From NCBI RefSeq assembly GCF_014118685.1, contig NZ_JACFAK010000002.1:186001-250000 (forward strand): 64,000 nt of DNA. Direction: 5' to 3'. This DNA is from Flaviflexus huanghaiensis. Lineage in GTDB: Bacteria; Actinomycetota; Actinomycetes; Actinomycetales; Actinomycetaceae. This document shows, in pieces, positions 45,355 through 53,288 of this stretch; positions within the stretch are counted from its first letter, which is position 1, and each line of letters starts with the position of its first letter. A model generated the notes under the pieces. That model saw only the letters and a program-made list of their open reading frames with translations. It searched no databases and was not told the origin of the DNA. The position numbers and the translations under genes are program-made.

Positions 45355-47054
45355 GCGACGTTGCGCCGCTCCTCAAAGACCTGCGTCAGACCCTCGATCG
45401 GCTGAGTTTCCCACTCGACCTCCCACAGGCGGCCGATGCTCGGGAGGAGACAGCCGACCTTCGCCATCAGCTCGATGACTACGTGCTACCGCGGCAGGAG
45501 TCCCTCGACGCACCGCTTCTCGCGGTTGTTGGCGGCTCGACCGGCTCCGGTAAGTCTGCGCTCGTCAATGCTCTGACTCGCACCCGCGTCGCCGAATCCT
45601 CCGCAATCAGGCCGACCACCCGCACGCCGCTGCTCGTCCACCACCCGGATGACAGGGTGTGGTTTGAAGGAGACCGGATCCTGCCCGAGCTCTCCCGCAT
45701 CCACGGCGGCGCAGGCGAGTCTCACTCGGAGCTTGGCATTGCCGAGACTGCGACTCTTCCACGCGGCCTCGCCCTGCTCGATTCACCTGACATCGACTCA
45801 ATTGTCGAAGAGAATAGGCGGCTCGCCGCCCAACTGCTTGCAGCCGCTGACCTGTGGCTGTTTGTTACGACAGCGGCACGCTATGCGGATGCGATCCCGT
45901 GGGGGCTGCTCGACGAGGCGGCGGCCCGCAACATCGTCATCGCCATCGTCCTTAATCGCGTGCCACCGGGCGTCGGCGCCGAGGTCCGCTCGGACCTCGC
46001 GAGGCGCCTTGAGCAACGCGGACTGTCGCACGCGCCCCTGTTTGTCATCGGCGAGAGCGATCTCAGCGAGGGCGGTCTCATCCCCGAACCCGATGTCACC
46101 GGGATCCGTGCCTGGCTTGAAGGCCTCGCCCATGATTCATCCGCGAGAACCGCGGTCGCCCGACAGACCCTCGGTGGCGCAGTCGACGCCCTCACCGTCC
46201 GCGGTGAGACTCTTCTTCCCGCACTCGGCGAGCAGCGTGACGCTCTCGTCACCCTCGCCTCCCAGGTGGATGACGCGTTTGCTCATGCTCACGCGAAGGT
46301 TGTCGCCGCCGTCGACGATGGGTCTCTTCTGCGCGGCGAGGTCCTTGCCCGGTGGCAGGACTTCGTCGGCTCCGGCGAGATTCTCCGTCAGGTTGAGGCG
46401 GGAGTCGGCAGGCTGCGGGACAAGATCACCGCATGGTTCCGGGGCGACGCTCAGGAGAAGGCCCAGGATGTTGAAGAGGCGATCGAGGACGGCATCGCCC
46501 GCATGCTCGTCGGAGAGACAGAATCCGCCATTGCCACCGTTGAGCGAGCATGGGCTCGCGGGTTGGGCGGGGAATCCCTCGTCGCAGAGGCAGCACAGCG
46601 GCTCCGCTCACACGAGGAGCGAGTCGACGTTGCGACACTGCTCGTTCGTGAATGGCAGGGGAGGCTAGCCGACCTCATTCGCGAAGAGGGCCAAGACAAG
46701 AGGGCGGCAGCACGGGTCCTGTCGCTCGGCATCAACACCGTTGGTATTGCACTCATGATCGTCATCTTCGCCTCGACCGCGGGACTGACCGGGGGCGAGG
46801 TTGTTGTCGCTGGCGGCACCGCTGTTGTCGCCCAGAAGGTCCTTGAGGCGATTTTTGGTGACGAGGCGGTGCGCCGCATGGCGCGGACGGCGCAGGAGGA
46901 CCTGCATCGCCGTGCCGGCGAGTTCATGGTTGTCGATGCTGAGCCGTTCCGCGATGAGCTGGCGACCCTCGGGGTCGATGCGGCTGCCGGTGACAACCTG
47001 TCAGAGGTATTGGCGCTTCTTGCCGCGGCGCGGCGTGAGGAGCAGGGAGAGTGA
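45351..47054 (+). CDS. Dynamin-like GTPase A
   Basis: A 567-residue large GTPase with P-loop GGSTGSGKS (61-69), a G3-like LLDSPDID segment, and a C-terminal hydrophobic hairpin (NTVGIALMIVIFASTAGL) that could insert into membrane. This layout resembles bacterial dynamin-like proteins, which remodel or protect membranes. The N-terminal 50 residues are helical. The start overlaps the hisS stop as ATGA; an upstream in-frame start inside hisS is less likely. Its stop overlaps the start of a second GTPase gene, so the two are probably partners. Confidence 0.75.
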   Translation: MSDVAPLLKDLRQTLDRLSFPLDLPQAADAREETADLRHQLDDYVLPRQESLDAPLLAVVGGSTGSGKSALVNALTRTRVAESSAIRPTTRTPLLVHHPDDRVWFEGDRILPELSRIHGGAGESHSELGIAETATLPRGLALLDSPDIDSIVEENRRLAAQLLAAADLWLFVTTAARYADAIPWGLLDEAAARNIVIAIVLNRVPPGVGAEVRSDLARRLEQRGLSHAPLFVIGESDLSEGGLIPEPDVTGIRAWLEGLAHDSSARTAVARQTLGGAVDALTVRGETLLPALGEQRDALVTLASQVDDAFAHAHAKVVAAVDDGSLLRGEVLARWQDFVGSGEILRQVEAGVGRLRDKITAWFRGDAQEKAQDVEEAIEDGIARMLVGETESAIATVERAWARGLGGESLVAEAAQRLRSHEERVDVATLLVREWQGRLADLIREEGQDKRAAARVLSLGINTVGIALMIVIFASTAGLTGGEVVVAGGTAVVAQKVLEAIFGDEAVRRMARTAQEDLHRRAGEFMVVDAEPFRDELATLGVDAAAGDNLSEVLALLAAARREEQGE

Positions 47055-48649
47055 CAACGTTGAATGAAGGCCTGCACGACCTCAGCCGTGCCATCGATCT
47101 CGCCGCAGGCAAAGTCCCTGGCGACCTGCTTGCACGTGCCGCGGCCTTGCGGGACACGATCATCGAGCGGCAGGCCGCGGGTCTCGAGACGACAGTGGCG
47201 GCGCTGTTCGGCGCAACAGGGTCCGGCAAGTCATCCCTGTTCAACGCCCTGGCTGGCGAACAGCTGGCCCGTGTCGCGGCTCGTCGGCCGACGACGAGCG
47301 CACCCATGGCTGTCTCTCAGCAGCCCGCGTCCGACGTTCTCGACTGGCTCGAGGTCAACGACCGGCACCTGAAGTCCGGAATGTTCAGCACTCACGGGGA
47401 CCGCATTGTCCTGCTCGATATGCCGGACATTGACTCGACTGAGATAGAGAACCGGGAGATTGCCCAACGGCTTGCCAGCGTCGTCGATGTCCTCATCTGG
47501 GTGCTTGATCCCCAGAAGTATGCTGACGCAGTCGTTCACGAAGACTACTTGCGGGCGATGAGCGAGCACTCCGATGTCACCCTTATCGTTCTCAACCAGA
47601 TCGACACCATTGATGAGGTTGAGCGCATGAGCGTCCGGAAGGACGCCGAGCGCATCATCCGCGAAGACGGGCTCGATGCTGATGTCATTCCAACCTCGGC
47701 ACGCACCGGGGAGGGGATCTCTGATCTCAAGGCCCGCATCGTGTCCGTTGCCGCGACGCAGGAGGCCGCCTACGAGCGTATGACAGCCGATGTTCGCTCG
47801 GTCGGCAACGACCTCAAGAGCAATCTAGGTGAGCCCGGCAAGGGCGTGACGACGAAGGATCGGGAGGCGATTGTCTCGGCAGTTGCCTCGGCCGCCGGTG
47901 TCGACCATGTCGCGAAAGCCGCGGCAGGTTCCTACCGGTACCGCGGCAGGACATGGGTGGGATGGCCGCCACTTGCGTGGCTCCGTTCTATTCGGGTCGA
48001 TCCGCTCAAGGGCCTCCACTTGCTTCCTGAAAAAGGGGAGGTGCCTGCACTCACGGGTGTGAGGGCAACCCCCGCGAAAGAGTCTCAGGTTCAGGGCCTT
48101 GTCCGCGGCATAGTCACCGACGCGACGGAAGGTATGCCGCCCGCGCGGCGGAGGGACGCCGCAGAAAGTGCGGAGTACAGGGTCGGCAATGTCCTCGACC
48201 ACGCCGACCGCATCATTGCCCGCGCTGATCTCGGCTACTCCGAGAGGCCCGGCTGGTGGTCCGTGTGGCGGCTCCTCCAGTGGGTCTTCCTCCTCATCGC
48301 GGCCGCAGGCGCCATCTGGATCGGAGTTCTCTGGGCGTTCGAATCCCTCGCCATGCCGCTCCCAGATACTCCACAGTTCGGTGAGTTCCCGGTCCCGCCC
48401 GTTCTCTTCCTCGGCGGCCTTCTCATGGGCCTTATCCTCACGATACTCGGCAGAGCCTTCCTCACGTCCGGCGCCAACGCGGTCGAGCGCAGGGTCCGCA
48501 AGACCCTGACGAAGGAGATCACGCCGGTGACGGAAGAGCACATGCTCGCTGGCATCGATCGAGTGATCGAGGAGTCGGAGGAGTTAAACGAGATCGCGGA
48601 GCGGCTCATGCATGTCGGCCGCTCGTCGAAGAAGAAGCGACGCGCGTAG
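47051..48649 (+). CDS. Dynamin-like GTPase B
   Basis: A 532-residue GTPase paired with the preceding one. The P-loop is GATGSGKSS (54-62), G3 is LLDMPDIDS and G4 is VLNQIDT. Two hydrophobic segments near residues 420-475 (VFLLIAAAGAIWIGVLWAF; FLGGLLMGLILTIL) anchor it in the membrane. The G domain is more complete than in GTPase A, where G4 is less obvious. GTG start with a 4-bp overlap (GTGA) to the previous stop. Tandem unequal GTPases are the usual form of bacterial dynamin systems, but the function here is not known. Confidence 0.75.
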   Translation: MTTLNEGLHDLSRAIDLAAGKVPGDLLARAAALRDTIIERQAAGLETTVAALFGATGSGKSSLFNALAGEQLARVAARRPTTSAPMAVSQQPASDVLDWLEVNDRHLKSGMFSTHGDRIVLLDMPDIDSTEIENREIAQRLASVVDVLIWVLDPQKYADAVVHEDYLRAMSEHSDVTLIVLNQIDTIDEVERMSVRKDAERIIREDGLDADVIPTSARTGEGISDLKARIVSVAATQEAAYERMTADVRSVGNDLKSNLGEPGKGVTTKDREAIVSAVASAAGVDHVAKAAAGSYRYRGRTWVGWPPLAWLRSIRVDPLKGLHLLPEKGEVPALTGVRATPAKESQVQGLVRGIVTDATEGMPPARRRDAAESAEYRVGNVLDHADRIIARADLGYSERPGWWSVWRLLQWVFLLIAAAGAIWIGVLWAFESLAMPLPDTPQFGEFPVPPVLFLGGLLMGLILTILGRAFLTSGANAVERRVRKTLTKEITPVTEEHMLAGIDRVIEESEELNEIAERLMHVGRSSKKKRRA

Positions 48650-49323
48650 TCGAGGCCTGTTCTACCTCTGGTGACGGACGGGCCCCTTGGCCACGGAGGT
48701 TCCAACGGGAACCCCGGAGCGGTTCAGCGGCCCGCAGTGCAGGCTCAAATATCCCAGGGGTTCACTGCGCGCCGCGGTTGTCGTCCGTCGCCTGTTCTCG
48801 TCAATGTGCGTGACCAGTGTCCCGGCCAACCCCGCGACAAACTCGAATGCGGTGGGGTGGGCGTCGAGATGAGGCCCTCATTCAGGGCGTCGTCCCATGT
48901 GTATTGAAAGCTCCGCTCGGCACGCCGAGACTTTCGCTTCCGTGCTGGGCAACGTGGCTAGACAGTGCTTGCCTCCGCAGTGGTGGCGGCGTCTTCGGAA
49001 CTCTCAACTGACAGGTGAGCGACGACGATGGAATGGCGGGTGGAAAAGCACGCCATGACGATAGTTGGTCGCGGCCGCCGACAGTGGCGCCAGCCGGGTA
49101 CGGACGTCCCAGAATCTCACGGGTGAGTCTGGATGGATTACGTACTGTATGTATGTCGAAAATAGCGACACCTGAGAATCGTGTGATGTGTCAAGAGAGC
49201 GTTTTGTCGACCTTATCCCCGTCAAACCGCGGAGTTTCGGCATTGACGCGAGCGAACCTCGAACGGGTCAAAACCGATACGCGTAAGCCTAAAACTCGCC
49301 GATTCGGTAACCCTGAAAAGTCG
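48650..49323. other. Long intergenic region without a recognisable gene
   Basis: No convincing ORF on either strand: the short frames have no ribosome sites and no family resemblance. A weak 6-bp hairpin (GGTTCC/GGAACC, 48698-48713) may terminate the GTPase operon. Between 49243 and 49271 TTGAC and GTCAA form an inverted repeat flanking a CGAAC-n2-CGAAC direct repeat, a possible protein-binding site. No molybdenum-cofactor riboswitch structure is apparent. Confidence 0.4.
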
Positions 49324-49337
49324 TAGACCTTGGTCCC
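49324..49337 (+). promoter_or_regulatory. DosR-like box upstream of dmsA
   Basis: TAGACCTTGGTCCC has the layout of a DosR/DevR box (half-sites GGGAC(T/C) around a 2-bp AT centre). The right half is GGTCCC and the left half is degenerate. Its centre is about 41 bp upstream of the start point expected from TATATT at 49360-49365, a classic activator position. Moderate evidence only. Confidence 0.4.
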
Positions 49338-49359
49338 GAATGGCACAAACCCTCCGACG

Positions 49360-49365
49360 TATATT
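49360..49365 (+). promoter_or_regulatory. Candidate -10 element for dmsA
   Basis: TATATT, 33 nt before the ATG at 49399. No -35 hexamer is visible at 16-18 bp, which would fit an activator-dependent promoter. Confidence 0.4.
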
Positions 49366-49398
49366 TCAAGAGAATTCACTATCTATACAGGACCAGAC

Positions 49399-51834
49399 AT
49401 GTCAATAGTGAGCGAAGGACTTTCTCGCCGGTCCATGATCGCATGGTCGACGGTTGCAGCGGGCGGTGCAAGCCTCGTGGCGGCGGGAGCGTTCCCGTTC
49501 GGAGGGGCGACACCGGCCAACGCAGGGGGTCTGGAAGATGCCGATAAGACGATCTGGAGTGCCTGCCTCGTCAACTGCGGCTCGCGTTGCCCGTTGCGGC
49601 TGCAGATCAAGGACGGGGTCATCGCCCGCGTGCTTGCGGACGATACAGGGAGTGACGAGCTCGGGGATCAGCAGATCCGCGCATGTATTCGTGGCCGCTC
49701 GATCCGGCACAGCATTTACAGCCCGCACAGGCTGAAGAAGCCATTGGTACGCCGACCGGGGACAAAGCGCGGGGACAAGGTCTTTGACGAGATTTCGTGG
49801 GACGAAGCAACGAGCCTCGTCACGGATAAGATCACCTACACGAACGAGAAGTTCGGCCCCGACGCCATTCACTTCCTCTACTGGTCAGGCGTTGAAGGCG
49901 GCAACTTCACCCACAGTGGCGGTTTCCGCAGGCTCCTCAAGAAAACCGGAGGCTTTCTCGACTTCTATGGCACGTACTCCGTCGCCTGCATGGTCGATGC
50001 GATTCCGGCGCACTATGGCACGTGGGGTTGGGATAACTCCATGAACGACGCAGCCAACTCGAATCTGCTTGTCCTGTGGGGCGACAACTCGCTCGAGACC
50101 CGCATGTCCGGTGGCGGATGGACGTACATTCTTCAGCAGGTGAGGAAGCAGAACCCGGGCCTCAAGATCATCGTCATCGACCCGAGGTACACGGATACCG
50201 CACAAAACCTCGCAGACCAGTGGATTCCCATTCGTCCCGGCACCGACGCGGCGCTCGTTGCTGGCATGGTCCACCACATGGTGGAGAGCGACCTTCACGA
50301 CCAGGAGTTCCTTGACCGTTACTGCCTCGGCTTTGATGAGGATCATATGCCCGAGGACGTGCCGGCGAACTCGTCGTACCTGTCCTATATCCAGGGCCTG
50401 GGCCCGGACGGCGTCGAAAAGACACCCGAGTGGGCATCTGAGCTCACCGGTATCCCTGCCGAAACGATCCGCAATTTCGCCGTGCAGATGGCAACTGCCA
50501 ACCCGTGTGCAATCCGCCAGGGGTGGGGCATTCAGAGGCAGGCCAACGGAGAGACGGCCTGCCGTGCACCGATGCTGCTCGCCAACGTCATCGGTAGCGT
50601 CGGCAAGCCCGGAGGCGGCACCGGCGTTCAGGCCGGTAACCACGGGGTGCCCGTCATGTCGTTCGACAGCTACAGCGAGAACCCCGTCGAAGCCCTTATC
50701 CCGACATTCCTCTGGACCGATGCCATTGACCATGGCAAGGACATGACTGCGACGACGGATGGCATTCGCGGGGCGGACAAACTGAAGAATGACATCAAGA
50801 TGATGGTTGTCTACGCGTCCAATACCCTCATCAACCAGCACTCGGATACGAACCGGACACGAGAGCTTCTCGAGGACGAGTCGAAGTGCGAGTTCATCGT
50901 TGGTATCGATAACCAGATGACGCCCTCGATGGAGTACTGCGATCTCATTCTTCCGGAGACGACCTGGTCCGAGCGTGAGGACTTCATCGCAGGTATCCGC
51001 GGCGGCGACATGGGCTTCGCCCTGTACATGAGCAAGTCGACCGAGCCCCTGTACGAAACGCGCGACGGCTGGGACATGTGCGTCGACATCGCCAAGAAGC
51101 TTGGTATCGAGGAGGAGTTCACGGAAGGTCTGACGAAGGAGGAGTGGGTCGGGCGCATTTACGATGATTCGGTTGCTGCCGTTGCCGAGGCTGGCATGAC
51201 TCCGCTTCCCTCGCGCGAGGTCATGCGCGAACAGGGCGTCTACCGTGATGTTCGGGACCCGATGAGTGGAATCACCTACAAGGACTTCATCGATGATCCG
51301 GAGGAGAACCCGCTCGGAACACCCTCGGGCAAGATCGAGATCTTCTCCCAGGCGTTCTACGAGGCGAGCAAGGCCTTCGAATTGCCCGAAGGAGACAGGA
51401 TTCCGGCGCTGCCCGAGCAGGTCGAGACCTTTGAGGGACACGAGAAGGTCACGGAGGATTCCGAGTATCCTCTCCAGTGCATCGGCCACCACTTCAAGGG
51501 CCACGTGCACTCGAGCTACTTCAAGGTTGATTGGCTCCTCGAAGCCCATCGCCACGAACTGCAGATCAGCGAGAAGGATGCGAAGGCCCGCGGCATCTCC
51601 AACGGCGATGACGTGTTCGTCTTCAATGATCGCGGACGTGTGCGAGTGCCTGCCTTTGTCACTCCTCGCATCATGCCCGGAGTTGTCTCGATCCCGCAGG
51701 GCGCGTGGCTCGACGCAACGGATGACGGTATCGATGAGGGCGGTAACATCAACACCCTGACGTCCTGGCACCCGAGCCCGTTCTCCAAGGGCACAGCGCA
51801 GCACACCAACCTCGTCGAGGTTGCGAAAGCGTAA
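49399..51834 (+). CDS. dmsA: DMSO-reductase-family molybdoenzyme (DmsA-like, Tat-exported)
   Basis: An 811-residue bis-MGD molybdenum enzyme. The N-terminus is a Tat signal (SRRSMIAW, then a hydrophobic stretch ending near ATPANA, residue 42). C56, C60, C64 and C96 form the [4Fe-4S] motif. YGTYSVA holds the likely Mo-ligand Ser194, followed by MSGGGW and, near the C-terminus, the MGD-binding SPFSKGTAQHTNL. It probably reduces DMSO, TMAO or a similar oxide outside the membrane during anaerobic respiration. The upstream GTG frame (49330) is rejected because the Tat signal starts at 49399 and AGGA precedes it. No dmsB, dmsC or dmsD follows. Confidence 0.88.
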   Translation: MSIVSEGLSRRSMIAWSTVAAGGASLVAAGAFPFGGATPANAGGLEDADKTIWSACLVNCGSRCPLRLQIKDGVIARVLADDTGSDELGDQQIRACIRGRSIRHSIYSPHRLKKPLVRRPGTKRGDKVFDEISWDEATSLVTDKITYTNEKFGPDAIHFLYWSGVEGGNFTHSGGFRRLLKKTGGFLDFYGTYSVACMVDAIPAHYGTWGWDNSMNDAANSNLLVLWGDNSLETRMSGGGWTYILQQVRKQNPGLKIIVIDPRYTDTAQNLADQWIPIRPGTDAALVAGMVHHMVESDLHDQEFLDRYCLGFDEDHMPEDVPANSSYLSYIQGLGPDGVEKTPEWASELTGIPAETIRNFAVQMATANPCAIRQGWGIQRQANGETACRAPMLLANVIGSVGKPGGGTGVQAGNHGVPVMSFDSYSENPVEALIPTFLWTDAIDHGKDMTATTDGIRGADKLKNDIKMMVVYASNTLINQHSDTNRTRELLEDESKCEFIVGIDNQMTPSMEYCDLILPETTWSEREDFIAGIRGGDMGFALYMSKSTEPLYETRDGWDMCVDIAKKLGIEEEFTEGLTKEEWVGRIYDDSVAAVAEAGMTPLPSREVMREQGVYRDVRDPMSGITYKDFIDDPEENPLGTPSGKIEIFSQAFYEASKAFELPEGDRIPALPEQVETFEGHEKVTEDSEYPLQCIGHHFKGHVHSSYFKVDWLLEAHRHELQISEKDAKARGISNGDDVFVFNDRGRVRVPAFVTPRIMPGVVSIPQGAWLDATDDGIDEGGNINTLTSWHPSPFSKGTAQHTNLVEVAKA

Positions 51835-51881
51835 GTCGAACGCACTGCGGCTCGGGCCGTCGGATCGTTGTTGACTTGAGG

Positions 51882-51941
51882 GAGACCTCCGTAGTCGAGT
51901 TGGAGCTGTCTAGTTCCCTTACTCGTACTCACGGAGGTCTC
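51882..51941 (+). other. Hairpin overlapping the IS481-remnant ribosome site
   Basis: GAGACCTCCGT (51882-51892) pairs perfectly with ACGGAGGTCTC (51931-51941). The right arm contains the GGAGG ribosome site of the remnant transposase. In a read-through RNA from dmsA it would be masked. It may also act as the terminator of dmsA. Confidence 0.55.
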
Positions 51942-51943
51942 TC

Positions 51944-52118
51944 ATGTCCCACGCCAACGCCCGCCTGGCTCCGGCCGGAAGACCGATGATGGTTCGGCGT
52001 ATTCATTTGGGGCGTGCTGCTGCGCATGTCGCTGCCGAGATGGGGTGTCTCTCGAACGACGGGATGGCGGTGGTGGCGCCGCTTCCGTGAGGCCGGCCTG
52101 GCGGAACCGCTCGAGCGT
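51944..52118 (+). pseudogene. Truncated, frameshifted IS481-type transposase
   Basis: The ATG at 51944 after GGAGGTCTCTC begins MSHANARLAPAGRPMMVRRI, then GRAAAHVAAEMG, the N-terminal helix-turn-helix region of IS481-family transposases. At the G-run 52042-52045 one extra G shifts the frame. The match resumes as VSRTTGWRWWRRFREAGLAE in the next frame and stops at about 52118. The catalytic DDE domain and the rest of the element are missing. From there to 52278 no further homology is visible. Confidence 0.75.
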
Positions 52119-52278
52119 TACCCATTTCCACCCTCCCTTTTCGGACGGACCGCATGTGTAGATGCGATCAAAATCCGAAGTCTCTCATCGAAAACTGCGC
52201 GAAAGTCCCGGCTCTGCGTGCAGAACGATCTATGGTGGACGTACACATGCTCGACGATGCGACGACGGAGATCCCGGG

Positions 52279-52749
52279 ATGAGCACACGACCAATTGACG
52301 TAATCTTCGGAGAGCTCATTACCGAGACCGCTTCCCGCGTCACCTCGGGGTATGGCCCGTTCGGGGCAGCCGTTCTTCTCCCTGAAGGGGAGACGATCTC
52401 CGGGTTCAACAGCGTCACCATCTCCCACGATCCAACTGCCCATGCTGAGATCAATGCGATCCGGGCCGCGTGTGCTCTGCTCGGCTCCCACAGTCTTGCT
52501 GGCGCCACACTCCTCGCCACCTCCGAGCCGTGCCCGATGTGCTTGACGGCCGCCATGTGGGCTCGTCTGGATCACGTCTACTACGCGGCGACGATTGCGG
52601 ATGCCGCCGCAGCTGGCTTCGATGACACCGCTTTCTATCAGCAGGTTAGCGAGGGTCCCGCCGACTTCAGATACACCCATATCCCTCATCCCGACCGGCT
52701 CCTGCCGTTCACGACATGGACGGAATACGACGAGAAGGTCCCATACTGA
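52279..52749 (+). CDS. Nucleoside/guanine deaminase (CDA-fold)
   Basis: A 156-residue zinc deaminase of the cytidine deaminase superfamily. The zinc and catalytic motifs are TAHAEINAIRAA (H-A-E) and SEPCPMCLTAAMWA (PCxxC). The later segment YYAATIADAAAAGFDDTAFYQ is closer to guanine deaminase (GuaD) than to tRNA-adenosine deaminase. It would convert guanine or a related base to the oxo form in the cytoplasm. ATG at 52279 follows GGAG; the frame extends upstream but without homology. It is wedged between the IS481 remnant and the molybdoenzyme remnant, suggesting a rearranged locus. Confidence 0.8.
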   Translation: MSTRPIDVIFGELITETASRVTSGYGPFGAAVLLPEGETISGFNSVTISHDPTAHAEINAIRAACALLGSHSLAGATLLATSEPCPMCLTAAMWARLDHVYYAATIADAAAAGFDDTAFYQQVSEGPADFRYTHIPHPDRLLPFTTWTEYDEKVPY

Positions 52750-52932
52750 AGCTCTAACCGGACACCTGCGCCGAATGCTCCTGGTTGGTTGGCTTCTTCT
52801 CACTCCGCCTGCGTGCGGCTCATGGGTCGGTCTTGTCGACGAAGCGTCTCGTGACTGGATACTCGCGCTTTACCTGACAATCGTCCTTTAGAGTTCCGGG
52901 CGCGAGGCTTCACACAGGGGTCGAGAGTCAAG

Positions 52933-53175
52933 GGCGGCAACTTTGGGAATGATGGCGGCGGCTTCCGCAGGCTGCTGAAGACCGCCGGTGCTTCCTCGAC
53001 TACGACGGCACGTACTCGGTCGCCTGAATCGGACGAATGGCTCCAGCGGCTCTGCGAGGATTCGGCTGCCGCGATCGAGGAGGCCGGCATGACGCCCGTG
53101 ACCACCTTGCGCCCGACCCCATACCCCAAGGGAACGGCGCAGCACACCAACCTCGTCGAGGTCGAGAAGGTCTAG
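52933..53175 (+). pseudogene. Remnant of a second dmsA-like gene
   Basis: Three fragments align with dmsA in the same order. First comes GGNF...GGGFRRLLK..., then with a frameshift FLDYDGTYSVA (dmsA residues 167-196). Next is EWLQRLCEDSAAAIEEAGMTP (dmsA EEWVGRIYDDSVAAVAEAGMTP). Last is PTPYPKGTAQHTNLVEVEKV plus stop (dmsA PSPFSKGTAQHTNLVEVAKA). About 1.2 kb and 0.6 kb are deleted between them, and an internal TGA follows the first fragment. It is a dead tandem paralogue, not a functional gene. From 52750 to 52932 nothing else is recognised. Confidence 0.85.
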
Positions 53176-53222
53176 GCCGTAGCCAGCGCTCACAACTGAA
53201 GCAGCGAGCGCTTACGCCAAAG

Positions 53223-53254
53223 ACGTGGGGCCCCTCCGAAGAGGGGCCTCACGT
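53223..53254. terminator. Bidirectional terminator before the DEAD-box gene
   Basis: ACGTGGGGCCCCTC and GAGGGGCCTCACGT pair over 14 bp with one G-T wobble and a CGAA loop. It lies between the molybdoenzyme remnant (plus) and the helicase gene (minus). Confidence 0.8.
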
Positions 53255-53288
53255 GTGTCACTCAAGAGTGACGTGTCGCTCCGCTGTC

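Noticed and set aside
49000-49398. Molybdenum-cofactor riboswitch upstream of the molybdoenzyme gene
   Set aside because: No long multi-stem conserved structure could be traced; only short repeats and a possible protein-binding box were found.
49885-51804. A 639-codon minus-strand frame opposite the molybdoenzyme gene
   Set aside because: It is a shadow of the intact dmsA-like coding sequence, with no recognisable motifs or ribosome site.
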